In this document: positions 38,228 to 51,000 of the stretch, piece by piece
Layout of the letters: each line of letters opens with the position of its first letter
Position numbering within the stretch: the first letter of the stretch is position 1
From: Himantopus leucocephalus
Taxonomy: Eukaryota; Chordata; Aves; Charadriiformes; Recurvirostridae
Length of the DNA: 64,000 nt
NCBI GenBank assembly: GCA_003993805.1
Contig: RSEF01000003.1
Coordinates: 102,507,386-102,571,385 of the forward strand
Direction of reading: 5' to 3'
Translations under genes and position numbers: made by a program
Notes under the pieces: generated by a model
The model's database searches: none
The model's input: the letters and a program-made list of their open reading frames with translations, nothing else
Told to the model about the DNA's origin: nothing

Positions 38228-38716
38228 GTGGGTGTGGGGGAGACTGAAGGAGGGCTGGCAGGTATCGGTCCTGCCTCCGGGAAGGCGGTGGCTGTGGAGC
38301 TGGGGGTGCGTCGTGGGGTAGGGGAGTGCCGGGGCGGGCTGTGGGGCCCTCTCACAGGGATACTGGTGGCTCCTCGACCCCCTGAGGCGGTACCGGTGGC
38401 ACCACTGGCTCTTGGTGATTCTTGGCACCTGCCTGTCGCGTTGGGGTTTTTAAAAGTGGCTGAGTGGGGGGCAGGAGTTGGTTCCTGTTCCAAAAATTTG
38501 CTCTTTGCAGGGCAGGTGCGCCAATGTGTGTGCAGGGGCCCAGGGCAGGGGTCGGTCCCCTCATGGTCGTGAGCAGCCCGGCTAGTGGGGCTCCTGCTCT
38601 GCCACCGGTCCCGGGTCCACCTCTGGAGAAGTCTTCGTCTTGCTCTGGAGTGCCAGGAAAATACTGGCAGTCTCAAAGAGGTTCCTGTACTTGTTTGTTC
38701 CTTTTCAGAAATTAAA

Positions 38717-38740
38717 ATATATATATATATACACACATAT
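38717..38740. repeat. (AT)n-(AC)n microsatellite
   Basis: Alternating at units run into acacac units and back to atat, about 24 bp. Confidence 0.8.
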
Positions 38741-41700
38741 AAAAATCTGTGAGGAGAGGGCATGATGCTGTTTCCGATAAGTTGCAAATTTTAGTTGGTT
38801 ATACCCAACTGTAAAGCTACTTGATGTTTGTGGGATCTCTTGCTGTGGGTTCCGTGTGTGTGCATTTGTTCAATAGGACAAGCCTGGCCATCATATTAGT
38901 GGCTATAAGGAAATGGGACTGTTGTTGGACTGTCTAACTTAGGAACTTATTGATCATCTTCACAGAGCAACACATATCTTGCATTTAATAAAGTTTCTAC
39001 AAGCTCTGGGAAAATAAACAGCTAGGTAGCTGGATGGGTGAGAGAGACCTTAGTTTATGATTTGTTCCCACAATAAGGGTTTTATGCAGCTCTTACGTGT
39101 TCTCTTTGGCAACAGCTGGCTTATGATTGTTGCCATTATAGCAGTAATAGGAGGCGCTGTGTTTCTTCTGCAGTTCACAGATCAATGTTTTCATTTTCCA
39201 GTGGATGTATTAATATAAATATGTACACATGCACTTTTTTTAGTCACCTTTACCAAGTGCTTGTGAAAAATAATATATGAAGGTTCTTTGTAACAGGTTT
39301 GGGTGTCCTAGCTATTGAATTGTGTGCTCTGTAATCCTGACTATACCAATAGATCTCCTTAGCAAACTGTATATTTGTTTGGTTTTCCTCTTATATAGGA
39401 GCTAGTGTGTAATACTCATCTGTACTAAATGTTAAATCTACTGAAGTGGTATAATACACTATCATTTTGTGATTGGCTAGAGATGCCTGTAACTTGTACT
39501 TCAAAATTAATAAAACTTGAACTTATTCTATTCTGCAAAAGAGATTTAAGTAGATACCCTGTACTTAATAGATTTTACAGCTTTTTTTCTAATAGTTCAT
39601 ATGTAATAAGTCTTCCAGAATTTTGGAAAGCTAGCCTTTGTGTTGTCTGGGACCCCCATGGATCTGTGCCCCCCTCCCCCACCTCCCCAAATCAGCCGTC
39701 TCCTACAGACCTTCTTCTGCAAAGTACGTAACAGGGCTGCCTGGTGGAAGGATAAAGCAAAAGGGCTGAGAGAGTGGCTGTAATCAAAGGGAATTACAGT
39801 TAATATAGATCATTTAGAGAGAAGGTGGGGAAAGAAAAGATGGTTTATGGATAAGTTGGAAAAGGAGCATAGAGATGAAGGTTCTATTTCTTATCTCCAT
39901 TAACTGTTAGAGTGGCTTTAAAACAAATTGCATCTCTGTACTTTCTGAAAAAGGCTCTGATGGAGACTTAAACCAAAAACTGGTATGGTTTTTCCAACTT
40001 ACATTTCCAGGTCTAGTAAGATTGTTTTTCTTTTTAAGCCTGGTTTCTTGTATGTTGCTGGATAATAATGGTTAGCTGCACCATCACAACCACTGTTTTT
40101 TTCCAGTGTTTGTCAGAAACACTGTGACTGAAAGCATCTCCTCAGACAAATTTTTCGGCCTCGTTTAAAGAATTTTGTTGTTGTTTCTTATGTTTGGGGT
40201 TTTTTTAATTTCCATTCTTTACTTCAGCTCTATGACAAACTTATTCAAAGTTGAGATTTGAAATGATAAGGTATTTAGGGAGGGATCTTCTTACTCTTGT
40301 TATGAATAAAAATTATATGTCACAAAATCATGACACCTACAAGATACATGAGGGATTGCAGTCTAAGAAGCTATACGTGGCTCCAGCAGTCAGTAGGAAT
40401 CTCTGTCTTAGGCCACTGCCAGAGAAAACATAGTTGTGCAGACATGCCTTTCATCTGATCCAATGCAGCCAGGTTTATAAGAACATAAAGCTGATTCCTC
40501 CTAGGGTACTATCTACCAACAAACTTAAAATTACTTCTGCAGAATTTCTGTTCATTTGTATGTGCAAAATGTGCTTTGATGTATCGGCATAAGTAAGGTA
40601 ACTTAGAATAATGAGCAAATACAGATTTCTCTTTTTTGAGTCCAGTTTTCATCAAAAAAAAGGCTTAGCGGAACAGGGAAGTCTTACTTAGAAGAATGTC
40701 CTGGTTTGAGGTAACTGCATCACTCACTGTTCTAATGCATGAGAATGGAAGTCAAAGATACAAATCCTGAACCCTTATACAACCATGTTTAATTACTTAG
40801 CATGTGCAACTACTGTGCAGAAAGTTTTACCTAGTAACATTGAGAAATAGTTTTGAGTTTTTTTATCTGGGGTGGAGGGGGGGAAGCTAAACATCTAACA
40901 GAAAAACAAGATTAAAACTAGTGATGAATTCAGTTTTCCCCACGATTAGTTGAAATTTTGACCTCATTAGTTCCCCCTGTTTTACTAGATGTCTGCAACT
41001 CTTTCTGTTGTTTATAACGTTCCTATAAGCCCAAAAATGTAGTTTCCCAGAGTGGGGTTTTTGTCTCTTCAGTGTGTCTGTGAGCTATATTAACATTGTA
41101 CAGACATACAAAAACATACGTGAATTTTAAGGTGTGTGATTCTTTTTGTGACTTTTTTTTTTAAAGACAATGTCCCACCATAGTTGCTCTGATCATCCAA
41201 GTGTAGTGAAAATGAGAAGATTACAGAGGAACAGGTGGTGAGTGAAAATGTGAGATGCTGCTTGAGTTGAGGACTGAGTGATGCGACTGTGGATCATGAT
41301 GATGAATACAAGGAAACAGCAGTAGCTGCAGGGTAGTTCAATACTGAAAGGTGGTTGTTCTAAAAGGAATCTTGGTAGACTTGACCAATATCCTGAATTA
41401 TGAGAACGTGGTAAGTGGGGTCCCAGGGGTATCTCTAAGTGCTATTTTTTGTCAGTGAAATTATGTGCTTCTTACTTGTCCAGTATAGAGTTGCCTTATG
41501 TTTACCATCTAACCTGGAGTACATGGTATGTTTAACTCTGTGTTGAATAGGATTTGTTTTCAAGTATTCAGAATTTTCACCATCCTAGTCTTTGCGTCTT
41601 TAAACAGTGATGTTTTGAATAGGTGTGTAAGCACTACTGAATGTCTGGAAATACTGTACTGGCCTTAGTTTAAGGATGACTGGATGATGCTTATACCCCT

Positions 41701-43171
41701 GGAAATGAGCTGTGTGGAGGGGTGCTTTCCAGGAGAGGTACTTGGCTCAGTTGCAATGCCGACTGTGATTCTTGGGGGGACAGCCTACATCTCGCTCATT
41801 TAAAAGCATGCAGAAGCTAGCCAGCATCATGGGGGGAGGGAGGAGGATCATTGCTTGTTCCAGAGAGTGATAATTATGGAGCATGTGTTTGACACATTTA
41901 ATTGATTTTGGGGGTACCATAATACTGAGCTGAATTTCAGCATGCCAGATATTCCTACTGCATGTTACACATCAAAAGTACACAGACTCACAGGGGAGAA
42001 GCATTATGAGCAGGAGGGAAGGACAGTAGACAGCCTGCTGGCTGACCGCAGGGCCATACTACACAAGGGCAACTCCAGCTGCACCTTGAGATGGGGTCTG
42101 GCTGAAGCAGGCTTAAAAAAAGCATGCTAACGTTTTGTCAGAGTTTTAGTACTGTATTGTGGTCTTGTCGTGCTTATTGAATAAGCAGTACTTGGCCCAT
42201 ATTGTATTGTCAGTTAGTTGTTAACAGGTTTTATGAATCTGAACAGAGACTATTGATTTTTAGGACTTTGTTGTGTGTTTGCAAGAGTAAGGTGAAAGTT
42301 TCTGTAAAGCCAAATGTAACTTCTTATTCTAAGAATCTGAGAACAGTGCAAAATACCAACTGAAATAGATGGGTCACAGGTCTCATACAATGTGTATATA
42401 TGTATAATATCAGTATGTATTGAGAATAGCTCAATTGACCTACCATTGATCAAGTAGAAGGCAGGTGAAGATTTATTGGAAGGAGTGGGGAAAGGGGACT
42501 TTATAGAATGATGTGTGTCACTTGTGCAGTAATCTGGGAAACCTGTGCTGCCTCTCAGGCTCAGCTGTGCTCCCAGTATGGAAGTGGAGCAAGTGCAGAG
42601 ACTACAGCTCCTACTGGCAGTGGAGTTCTCCTCTTCCCTGGGAGAGCTTTTCTGGTCTCTTGTGGGATGAGAGAGAAGGGTCTAAACAGAATGAAGGCTC
42701 TAATTTTGATACAGCTTTCGAGACGTCTTTGGAGAATTTATTTTGAAAATTGAATCAGTTCAAGAAACTGCATGATAATGTCTTAGTGGAATTCCTAGGT
42801 TTTGTCGTGGTCCTCTTTCTTTTCTAAGATTACTTGCCCTGTGAGTGCCAATCCTGTGTATTTTGTTCCAGGCTAAGTGTCTGTTCTCTCACTTGTTTTC
42901 CTATCTGCCTCTCTCTTCAGGACCCTTCTTGTGAGCAGCATCTCAGTTGGGACGGCCTCTTGTGGAACTTCAATCTAACATATTATTAGCTTTAAAGTTA
43001 TACTGGGGGGAAAAAATAGCTAAGTGGCAAAACTCTCTTAACTAATCCCCAAAAGATCTTCATTCCACATGAAGTGGATCAGGTGGAAACTATTTCTTTT
43101 AGGATCCTTGAGCAATTAGCAGGATCTTGGTAATGTTAGGTATGGTACAAACTAATGACAAAATCAGTTAT

Positions 43172-43440
43172 ATCATAGAATGGTTTAGGTTGGAAGGTAC
43201 CTTGAAGATCATCAAGTTCCAACCCCCCTGCCATAGGCAGGGACACCTCCCACTAGACCAGGTTGCTCAAAGCCCCATCCAGCCTGGCCTTGAACACCTC
43301 TAGGGATAGGGCTTCCAAAGCTTCCCTGGGCAACCTGTTCCAGTGCCTTACCACCCTCAAAGTGAAAAATTTCTTCCTGGTATTTAATCCGAATCTGTCT
43401 TCTTCCAGCTTGAAGCCATTCCCCCTCATCCTATCAATGT
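43172..43440 (-). mobile_element. CR1 LINE 3' end (well preserved)
   Basis: Read on the minus strand this is the classic avian CR1 tail: ggatgagggggaatggcttc, then a ttcactttgagggtggt-like block, ggcactggaacaggttgccc, ggccaggctggatggggc, ggttggaac-like text and a final accattctatgata. The 3' terminus is at 43172 and the element is 5'-truncated near 43440. CR1 LINEs end in a short ATTCTATG-type motif instead of poly-A, as here. It is among the younger-looking insertions in the window. Confidence 0.93.
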
Positions 43441-44689
43441 GAACTTGAAGGAACTATTAAAAGATGATTGTGACCATTATGGTTCATGAGAAATGAACAG
43501 TGACAGTGTGAAAGTGGGATTTCTAAGGATGGTTGTGCTATGCGAGGTTTTGTGTGATGATTGCTTTTGTAACTGTAAGGGTTTACAGAATCTGTCTTTG
43601 GAATAGGGTCAGTGCAGTAAATATGTTAGTGGTGGGGATTTTTGTGCTGTGACAGACTTGGAGAAAGCTGTCTGAGAGCACCTGGGCATGTGTGCTGGCA
43701 GCCTCCTCACTTACAGAGTCACTGCAGCTTATTACAGTTGATGATAGAGGGTCTCCTACTGTGGTGGGAGGAACAAGGCTGTCCTACCTAAGTAAAGAGC
43801 AAAGTGAACCTACTTGAAAATTGAAATTATGCCAGAAGGCAGAAATAATGTTCATGACATTATCAGCCTAGGGCTTCTTTTGGGGGGGGGGGAAAAACCC
43901 TTGTATTTTGTCTCCAGAAGCAGGCATCAGCAAATCCAGCCCTCTTCCCCTTCCCTTCTCTGCTCCCACCCTCCCAAGTAGCAGTAAACTATTTCTGGTT
44001 TTTAGCATAAGCAGATGGTCAAATAACTTTAAATTCAGATTTGGGGATTGCAAGCCAAATACTGCGTCCTTTACATCTTGTATTGTGAGTTCACTGCGTG
44101 TTAGTACAGATTGTTTGTATGAATTTCAAATGATACATGGGTTGCAGAAATTCTTTTGATTGTATTACACAATGCAAATACTCAAATGTTTGGGTCAGTG
44201 TATATTTTCTTGTTTGTTGGTACCAATCCAGTACAATGCATCAGCAAGACAAAATATCTGTTAAAGAAGTACTGATCCTTTTTTCTCTGCCCATTAATGC
44301 CCTAAGTAGTAAGTCTAATTAAAAAAGAAATTTAGTGTATTTGGCTGATATTTCAAAAGAGGTGGGTGAAGGAAAGTTTCAGCAGAACTTATGAACAGTG
44401 TAGAGATTCAGTGCCTTACAGTTGCATAAAGCACTCACTTTAAACCAACCTTCTTTATCTTTTTGAGGTTCGTCATTGTGTTCCTCTGGATCATCTCTTG
44501 TTGTTGTCAAGGTCCCTTCTCTCTGCAGGCTTTCTTCTGTTTCTTTCTCTCAGAGGTTTTTATTATTCCGCAGGTGGTCTACATTGTCACGGTGTTGCAT
44601 TAAAGGGCAAAGTAATTTGGCAGAAAATAAACCTCGTTGCATTCCAGCCTGTCCTCAGATATCAGAGGGGCTGGGGGCGGCTAGGCTTA

Positions 44690-45170
44690 GATTCTGAGTG
44701 ATGGCCAGTGCAGCGTTGGGAGTCTGGTCGTGTTCAATATGTATATCAAACTATCACGATTAGGAATGCGCTAATAAACCATACACAATTCAATCTAGCG
44801 GCATTCCATGAACTAGCATGGCCACACTTAAGGAGTTTGGTCACGTTCTCTAAGACCTCTTATGGCTATATTAATGAAAAGTGTAGTTTACTGAAGCAGC
44901 AGATGCACAAGTTCTTTTGGATTGCAGGTGATAAAGTTACTGTCTGCAAAGCATGTGCAAATACTGAGGATGTTAGTAATACAGCCTGGCTACAGTTAAG
45001 TTATAAGGCAACTCTGTAGAGATTTCTAAGATTCCCAGGGAAGCACTTGGTATAGCCAAGTATTTGAATCTTTCCCACAAGCGACTATATGGGGGGGAAA
45101 GAGAGGCTCAGCCCATCGGCTGATCCCAGAAGTCAGGAGTGGTCAGCGATGCTATTTCCCTGACCATGAT
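44690..45170. other. Unassigned CpG-bearing patch, possibly decayed LTR element
   Basis: Unlike the surrounding intron this patch carries several CpGs and a 103-codon plus-strand open frame (44708-45019). It has text such as gcgctaataaacc and aatctagcgg that reads like retroelement sequence. I cannot align it confidently to a family, and no LTR ends or target-site duplication were found. It might equally be ordinary intron. Confidence 0.25.
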
Positions 45171-45494
45171 GGTATCTTCCCTGACATCCTTCCTCTCTTA
45201 AGATATTCTTATACTATTTTTTACCTTTCCAGTGGAGCTTGAGGGACTCTAGTCAAACATACTTTTGTTATGATTGGTGTAAAATTTTCTTGCTTCACTT
45301 TTAAAGGTATAGACTACAAAAAATTCAGAGCGTAGGCTCCATGAGGAGTGATCACACCTTAGAGGTGGGTGGCTTTTGGGATGGAGGTGTGTTTTGGTAT
45401 TATAATGAGATGATAATGACCAAAGTTCACCTAAAGGATAGCATTTTGTCAAAAAATGATAGACTGACCCAGAGTAGCAATTAGGCAGCTTATC

Positions 45495-45534
45495 AGTTCC
45501 ATAAGACCTTCAAGAGTTCCATGAGACCTTCAAG
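45495..45534. repeat. 20-bp imperfect tandem duplication
   Basis: agttccataagaccttcaag is followed directly by the same 20 bp with one change (ata to atg). Intronic. Confidence 0.8.
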
Positions 45535-46807
45535 TTCCCATTTTATCACAGTTTGGCTGTGGTGTCTCCACTCCACTCCATCCCTCACGCAGCTTCTCTT
45601 AGAGTCAATGCACCAGACTCCTCTGATGTTACCAACATCTAAGGTTGCCTACGGAACTTTTCTGGAATGCATCCCTTGTACACCAGCTGGACTGTGCCCT
45701 GAAAGTTTCTTTGATGCTGTACCTTTCCTTAAAATATGAATATAAGTTTAATTTCTAAGTCACCTCCAGCAATTATTCCACACACGGTAAGATAAAAGGT
45801 GGTCTTTGCCCAACATCACACTTGAGCTTGATGTAGACATGGACATGATGCCCAGTCTCCAGTTAGTCATTCCTGCATTCTGGCACAATGATTGATGTTT
45901 CTTCTGCTTTATCTTTATAATCCTGGTTCTCACACTTGTATTCTAGGTTTTTGCATGCCCTTTGTATTGGATAAATAAATGTCTAGTTTTGCAGTTAAGT
46001 CTTTGTTGTCATTTTCCTTTACATGTGATGCATTTCAGGACCTGTTTCTAAGACAAGGGTGCAACTAGCTTATGTGGTGTCAAAACTATGTCTTAATTCA
46101 ATGTGAGCCTGTTATTCTTTTGACCATGATTGCTATGTAACACAGCAGGATCATGTGTGCCTGAGAGGAATAACTTTTCAGGGACTGAATTTCTTCTGAT
46201 GAGTACCTCTCTGGGTTTTTTTGGGGGGTTGGGTTCTGTTTTTGTTTGGGGTTTTGTGTTTGTTTTTTTTTTTTTTCTTTGAATGGGAATTTGCTCAAAA
46301 GTCTTTGCTCAACCCTGCTTCTGTTTCCCTATAGTTTGTGGCAGGTTATTTTTTTTTCTTGGGTTGACTTGTCTGTGATGTGTAGCTGCATCTGTTTCCC
46401 CATCATCATCATTGGGTAAAACAATTTGGTCATGTTCCTTGTTATTTTTATTTCTTTTTTTATGGAAACCAGACTACATAGTTGGTTACCTAACCTATGA
46501 ACTTCTGGGAACATCCTACTAGCTTCCTATGAGTCAGGTTTTGTTGTTTTTTTGTTTTCTTTGCCTACCCTTTGAGGATAATATTTGAAGTTAATGTAGA
46601 ATTTAAACAATTTTTCCCACAGTTTTGGACAACTTTTTTTTTCCCCATTTGCCTTATTCTCTTCCTTAGGTTGATCTTAAATGTTCTTGTTGGGATTGGC
46701 TCTTCCTAGCCTTAGGCTGAATGGCTTTCCCTGGAAGTTCAAACTTGCTCTAGGAAACAGTAAGAATTTCTTTCTATTAATATGTCTCAGTTTTTTTCAT
46801 TTTCCTC

Positions 46808-47023
46808 TCAAGCATGTTTTGCTATATCTTCATTAAGCAATTCGATGGCCTCCTGCATATTAACAGGATCTCCATCCTTTGCCCACAGAGCACTCAGCAA
46901 AATCACAAAGGTGCATGGCTGCTTCCAAACTTTCAGTCCTTTCTTCTGTGAATCATTTTCACAGATGTTCTTACAAAATGGTAGCCGGTTCATGGTAGGT
47001 GATATGCTATTCCTTTCATGTTT
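46808..47023 (-). other. Coding-like minus-strand frame of unknown origin
   Basis: A minus-strand frame of about 70 codons ends in TGA at 46808. It includes the stretches MNRLPFCKNICENDSQKKGL, VWKQPCTFVILLSALWAKDG and MQEAIELLNEDIAKHA. Its composition (balanced charged and hydrophobic residues, an amphipathic-looking C-terminal helix) is more protein-like than other intronic frames here. I do not recognise the family. No poly-A tail follows the stop codon and no clear intact upstream part is visible, so a processed pseudogene fragment, a stray exon and chance all remain possible. Confidence 0.25.
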
Positions 47024-47160
47024 ATTTGTGGGCAAATGAAAAATGTAAATCTGATCTTACTTCAGATGGATGTAGCAAGGCTTTGTTCATATTGGCATAA
47101 ATTTGGTCTTCTCAAAATATATTGGAATAAGTCTCTGGAGCCTTCATGGTATCAATATTT

Positions 47161-47195
47161 GACACACACACACCCACACCCCACACCCCCCCCAA
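47161..47195. repeat. CA/CCCACA-rich simple repeat
   Basis: A short acacacac tract grades into cccacacccc text. It is low-complexity intronic sequence. Confidence 0.7.
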
Positions 47196-47690
47196 TTATA
47201 TTCCTGTGTCTATACCTCGATGATTATCTTTTCTGTGTCTTGTCAGGGAGATGTATCTACACCTTTGTCTTTGATAAGGGCAATGCAGCCTGTTAATTGC
47301 CAATTTTATTTGTAGACTTGCTAGATACTGGAATCTCTAGCAGTTCTGGGATCTGGTACTCTTTTCTGTTGTGGATTAGCAAATTACTTAATTCTGTGGC
47401 ACAGATTCAACTAAGAGAGTAAAGGGATGTTAAACTTTCGATAGTGGAGTCACCTCTCTGAAGTAAACGACGTCAGGGATATGTCAGCACTATGTTTCTG
47501 ATCAACCCACTGTATTCAAACAAGTGCACTGAAGAAGTAAGGTGTCCTCATCCAGTGGGCGCATAACTGACTGTGTTAGAGATCTATTATGTCAGCTCCC
47601 ATCAAAAGGAGCTCTCACAACAGTCTGTACAGCTCTGCTGATGATAATTGTGCAAATGGCATCACCAGCTCAGTTTACTGTGCGAGAGTT

Positions 47691-48003
47691 TCATAGGATC
47701 GCAAACTAACATAGGTTTGAAGGGACCTTTGGAGATCATCTATTCCAACATGCTTCTCAAAGCAGATTCAATAGATGAGGTTGTTTAGGGGCCTTGCCCA
47801 ACTGAGTGTTTTCATGCTTGATGAATTCCACAACATACGTGAGCATCCTGCTCCAGTGTTTGACAGCCCTCACCGAGTTTTTTTTTTCTAATGTCTACTC
47901 TGAATTTTCCCATGTTGCAGCATATGTTCACTGCCTCTCATCATGTTGCTGTGCACCTCAAAGAAGAGTCTGTCTTTTCTATACCCTACCTTTAGATAGT
48001 TTA
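47691..48003 (-). mobile_element. CR1 LINE 3' end (old, divergent)
   Basis: On the plus strand the order is a cataggatcg-like terminal motif, gaagggacctttggagatca, a tattccaaca block, ttgcccaactgag, gctccagtgtttgacagccc and tctaatgtctactctgaatt. This is the reverse complement of a CR1 3' UTR. Divergence and small indels are higher than in the copy at 43172, so this is an older insertion. Confidence 0.82.
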
Positions 48004-51000
48004 AGATAGTTTAATCCACTGATCTTTGTTGTTTGTTTTTGTTTTTGTTGTTTGTTTCTTCAAGTGAAACAAAGGAGTCCTCCGCATTTCACTTTAATGG
48101 TAGAGTTAGAATGATAAGTAATTGGGTAAGGGTGGTAACTGCTGCTGAAGCAGTTAAAGTAGTCTGACTCCAAAGATCCAACTTTGAGGGGAAAAATAAA
48201 TACCCTTACATTTCAGGTCAGTGAAGGAAATTTAAGCCCAGAATGTCAAACCAAAGAAGTGATGCAGTCTAAGAAAGAGTGTGGACACCAGTGCAGCAGT
48301 ACATAGTCATGTTTCCATGTCTCTAATCCCTCAATGCTCATAGTAAAGGAAGGACTTGTCTTCTGGTTATGGGTTAGACGATGTTTGCTTTCCAGTTAAG
48401 TGTGCACTAGCTACAGTTTCCATGGTAGGAATAGTAGCAGGATAAAAAGCTTTCTGTATCATTCATTACTTACATATTTGCATATGGGGAGGTGGTGTGA
48501 AGTCTTAAATCTGAGCTGTTCTGTCTCAGTAGGAAAAGTTAACACAGGATTTCGATCATGTGTAAAACTAATAAATAATTTAAGTTCTTGTTTTCCAGCT
48601 TTAAATGAGTCATTACCACCCCCACCCCTCTCTTTTTGATCTCTGTTCCTCTAAGGTGGTGGTGGTCTTCACTATGGGATTAGTTTTACTTTCCTTCTGC
48701 TTTGCTAAAAGTATAGCGTGTTCAAAGTTCATGCAGAATTTGTGGTTCTGCTACTAAAAGCTTGGCAGCTGTACTATCTTAAAACAGATGGAGCATTGTG
48801 AACACTTTTAACTTTTATTTTTGCATGCATGCATATTGTTATTCCTCTCTAGGTATGCAAATTAAGGCTCTATAAAGTACTTCAGGATGCAGTAAATAAA
48901 AACACCATTTTTTTTTTGTGTTTGCTTGACTGGATTCTGTCTCCCTGACCCATATTGAACTTCAGTGTGACTGTTGCTATAGGCTATCCAGTTTTGTATT
49001 TCTCTTTAAGTATGAATTCACACATTGTTTTAGAAGGTTTTTAAAAAAGGGTATATGAGTTTTAACTGTACTGTAGCATGCCACCATGCTCTTTTTTTTA
49101 AATAAAAAAAGTCTCGTTTGAATGTGGTGTGTGGAACCTAGTATTTGTCATTAACGCATTGAATGTATTTAAGTGTTTGAGTACATGCAATATTCCTTAC
49201 ACCAGAGTCCTAAGATATTTTTTTCTCATCTCCTTTCTACCTCAGCCTTAACTTTTTTTCCGAATTGATTTTGTCACCTTGATAGATTCAGCATGGGTAA
49301 GAGTGTCTTGTCCTACAATGTACAGAGTACTAGTCAGGAATGCCTTTGGAGCATCGTGATGCTATTTCCTGCATCTCTGCAACAGTTGCTCAGCATCCGT
49401 TGTCATCTACAGAGATGTATATATATTTTTTGTTTTCCCTGAAAATGCAGGGATGAATTAATAATTGTTGCATTCCTTTGGTTTTCTGTTTTGTGATTGT
49501 GTGCAACCCCTAGTTCAGTGGAATAAATGAGAACTGGGGAAGCTAGGCAGAATAAACACGTAGACTTTGAAAAGCTTCTAAGGAGGGGTGGTTCATTCAG
49601 ATTCCTTGGCAGACTTGCATGGCACTGAGAAGTCTTTGCTGTTTGCTTTCCAAAGGCAGGATTTCCTTTGTGTTAGCTGAGTGGAATTTTGACTGCATAC
49701 TTATAAACTTCCTTCTAGACTGTTAAAATGTTTGGTTAGAGCATCAACCACAATCAAGTTGCCTCTATCACCACTGTTTTATAAGTGTTTACCTGCTTTA
49801 AACCATCCACATCCCCTCATAGAGCTGTTGGTGAATATGAAATTTGGACATGTAACAAAAAGGTTCTTTGTGGTTCACAATGTTTTAATCTTTGCTTCCT
49901 AATATTTTTTTTCCTGGTCTTGGGCCTTCTTAAAAAGTGAAGTGATCTAATTACATATGTTGTTGCATTGTCTAGAAGCATCAGTTAGGTGGCGTTTTGC
50001 TGTGATGGTGTGTGTAAGGACAACTTGTTTTCTCACTGTAAGCATCTTTCAGATGTGTGTTCTGGGTATTTTCTATGCATCAAGGTGACTTTCTTAGTAA
50101 ATAATACTTTAATATCTTAGGTAATAAGTTCTTTTTGGGACTACTTGCATTTCAGTGTTCTGTGGTTGCTGACTTTTTATAAAAATAATAAGCTCTATTG
50201 GCTTAGATTAATTGATAGTTATTATACTATGCTTTCTGTTTATTTTCTGTCTAGTAGCTGCAGTCGCGAGGCAAGATGCTTGTGTCAAACGTGTTGTTTT
50301 CAACCTGCTCTGACAGGTTACAGTACAAGATGACAAACTTAAGGCACTCTTCTTGATCTTGACAGCACTCCAAATTCAGTTATGTTTTTCATCACGAGAG
50401 TTACTCAGTGTCTTCATCATCTGTTGAAATAACTTCTGTTTCTCTAAAAGTAACTCAAAGTAGACAAAATTAGCCATATCTTTGTGCAGGAGTCAACTGA
50501 AAGTCCACTGTACTGTTATTTCTATCATGAAACAGATTTTCCTGATTTATGAATGCTTGATGAGTTTGAACCTTATATTCTATGGATATTGTAGACTTTT
50601 ATGATAGAGAAAAAAAAACCAGTAGTGTGTTTCTTGTTGTGAAATGTATTTAAATATTTTTTTCAGGCCTTTGACTTTTTTTTTCCCTGCAAACTGGGAA
50701 ATAATTTTAAAATATTTTAAAAAAGGGATAGAGAAGCTGATGACATAAATGTTAGTATGTATTGACATAATTTTACTTCGGGTACTTTGTGTCTAACCTG
50801 ATGCGTTTTTGAAAGGAGCGTGATAACACCTACTAGAAAGGCTTTAAAAGGGGTGAAATGCCCCTTTATTTTATTGAAGATCCTGGAGGTCTCTTCTGTG
50901 TGACTTACAGAAACAATAGAAGCTTGCTTGATTGAAAGAGATATGTAGCTGTTGGCTTATTTCTAGTGTTTTCTTCAAAATAATTGACAGTAGATCTGAA

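Larger units (their letters stand above)
37560..38400. promoter_or_regulatory. CpG island, bidirectional TRAPPC12/EIPR1 promoter
   Basis: An abrupt block rich in GC and CpG in otherwise AT-rich DNA. The two start codons, 37292 on minus and 38186 on plus, are 893 bp apart and diverge. No TATA box is placed for either gene. The block contains an NRF1 palindrome, an ETS-type site, two minus-strand donor candidates and the EIPR1 first exon. A TATA-less CpG-island promoter with NRF1/ETS sites is typical of divergent housekeeping pairs. Confidence 0.85.

Noticed and set aside
37442..38787. Several long overlapping open frames on both strands (up to 338 codons)
   Set aside because: They arise from GC-rich CpG-island sequence and the GTGCC array; only the 14 codons from 38186 match a known protein. 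The upstream extension is kept only as a low-interest finding.
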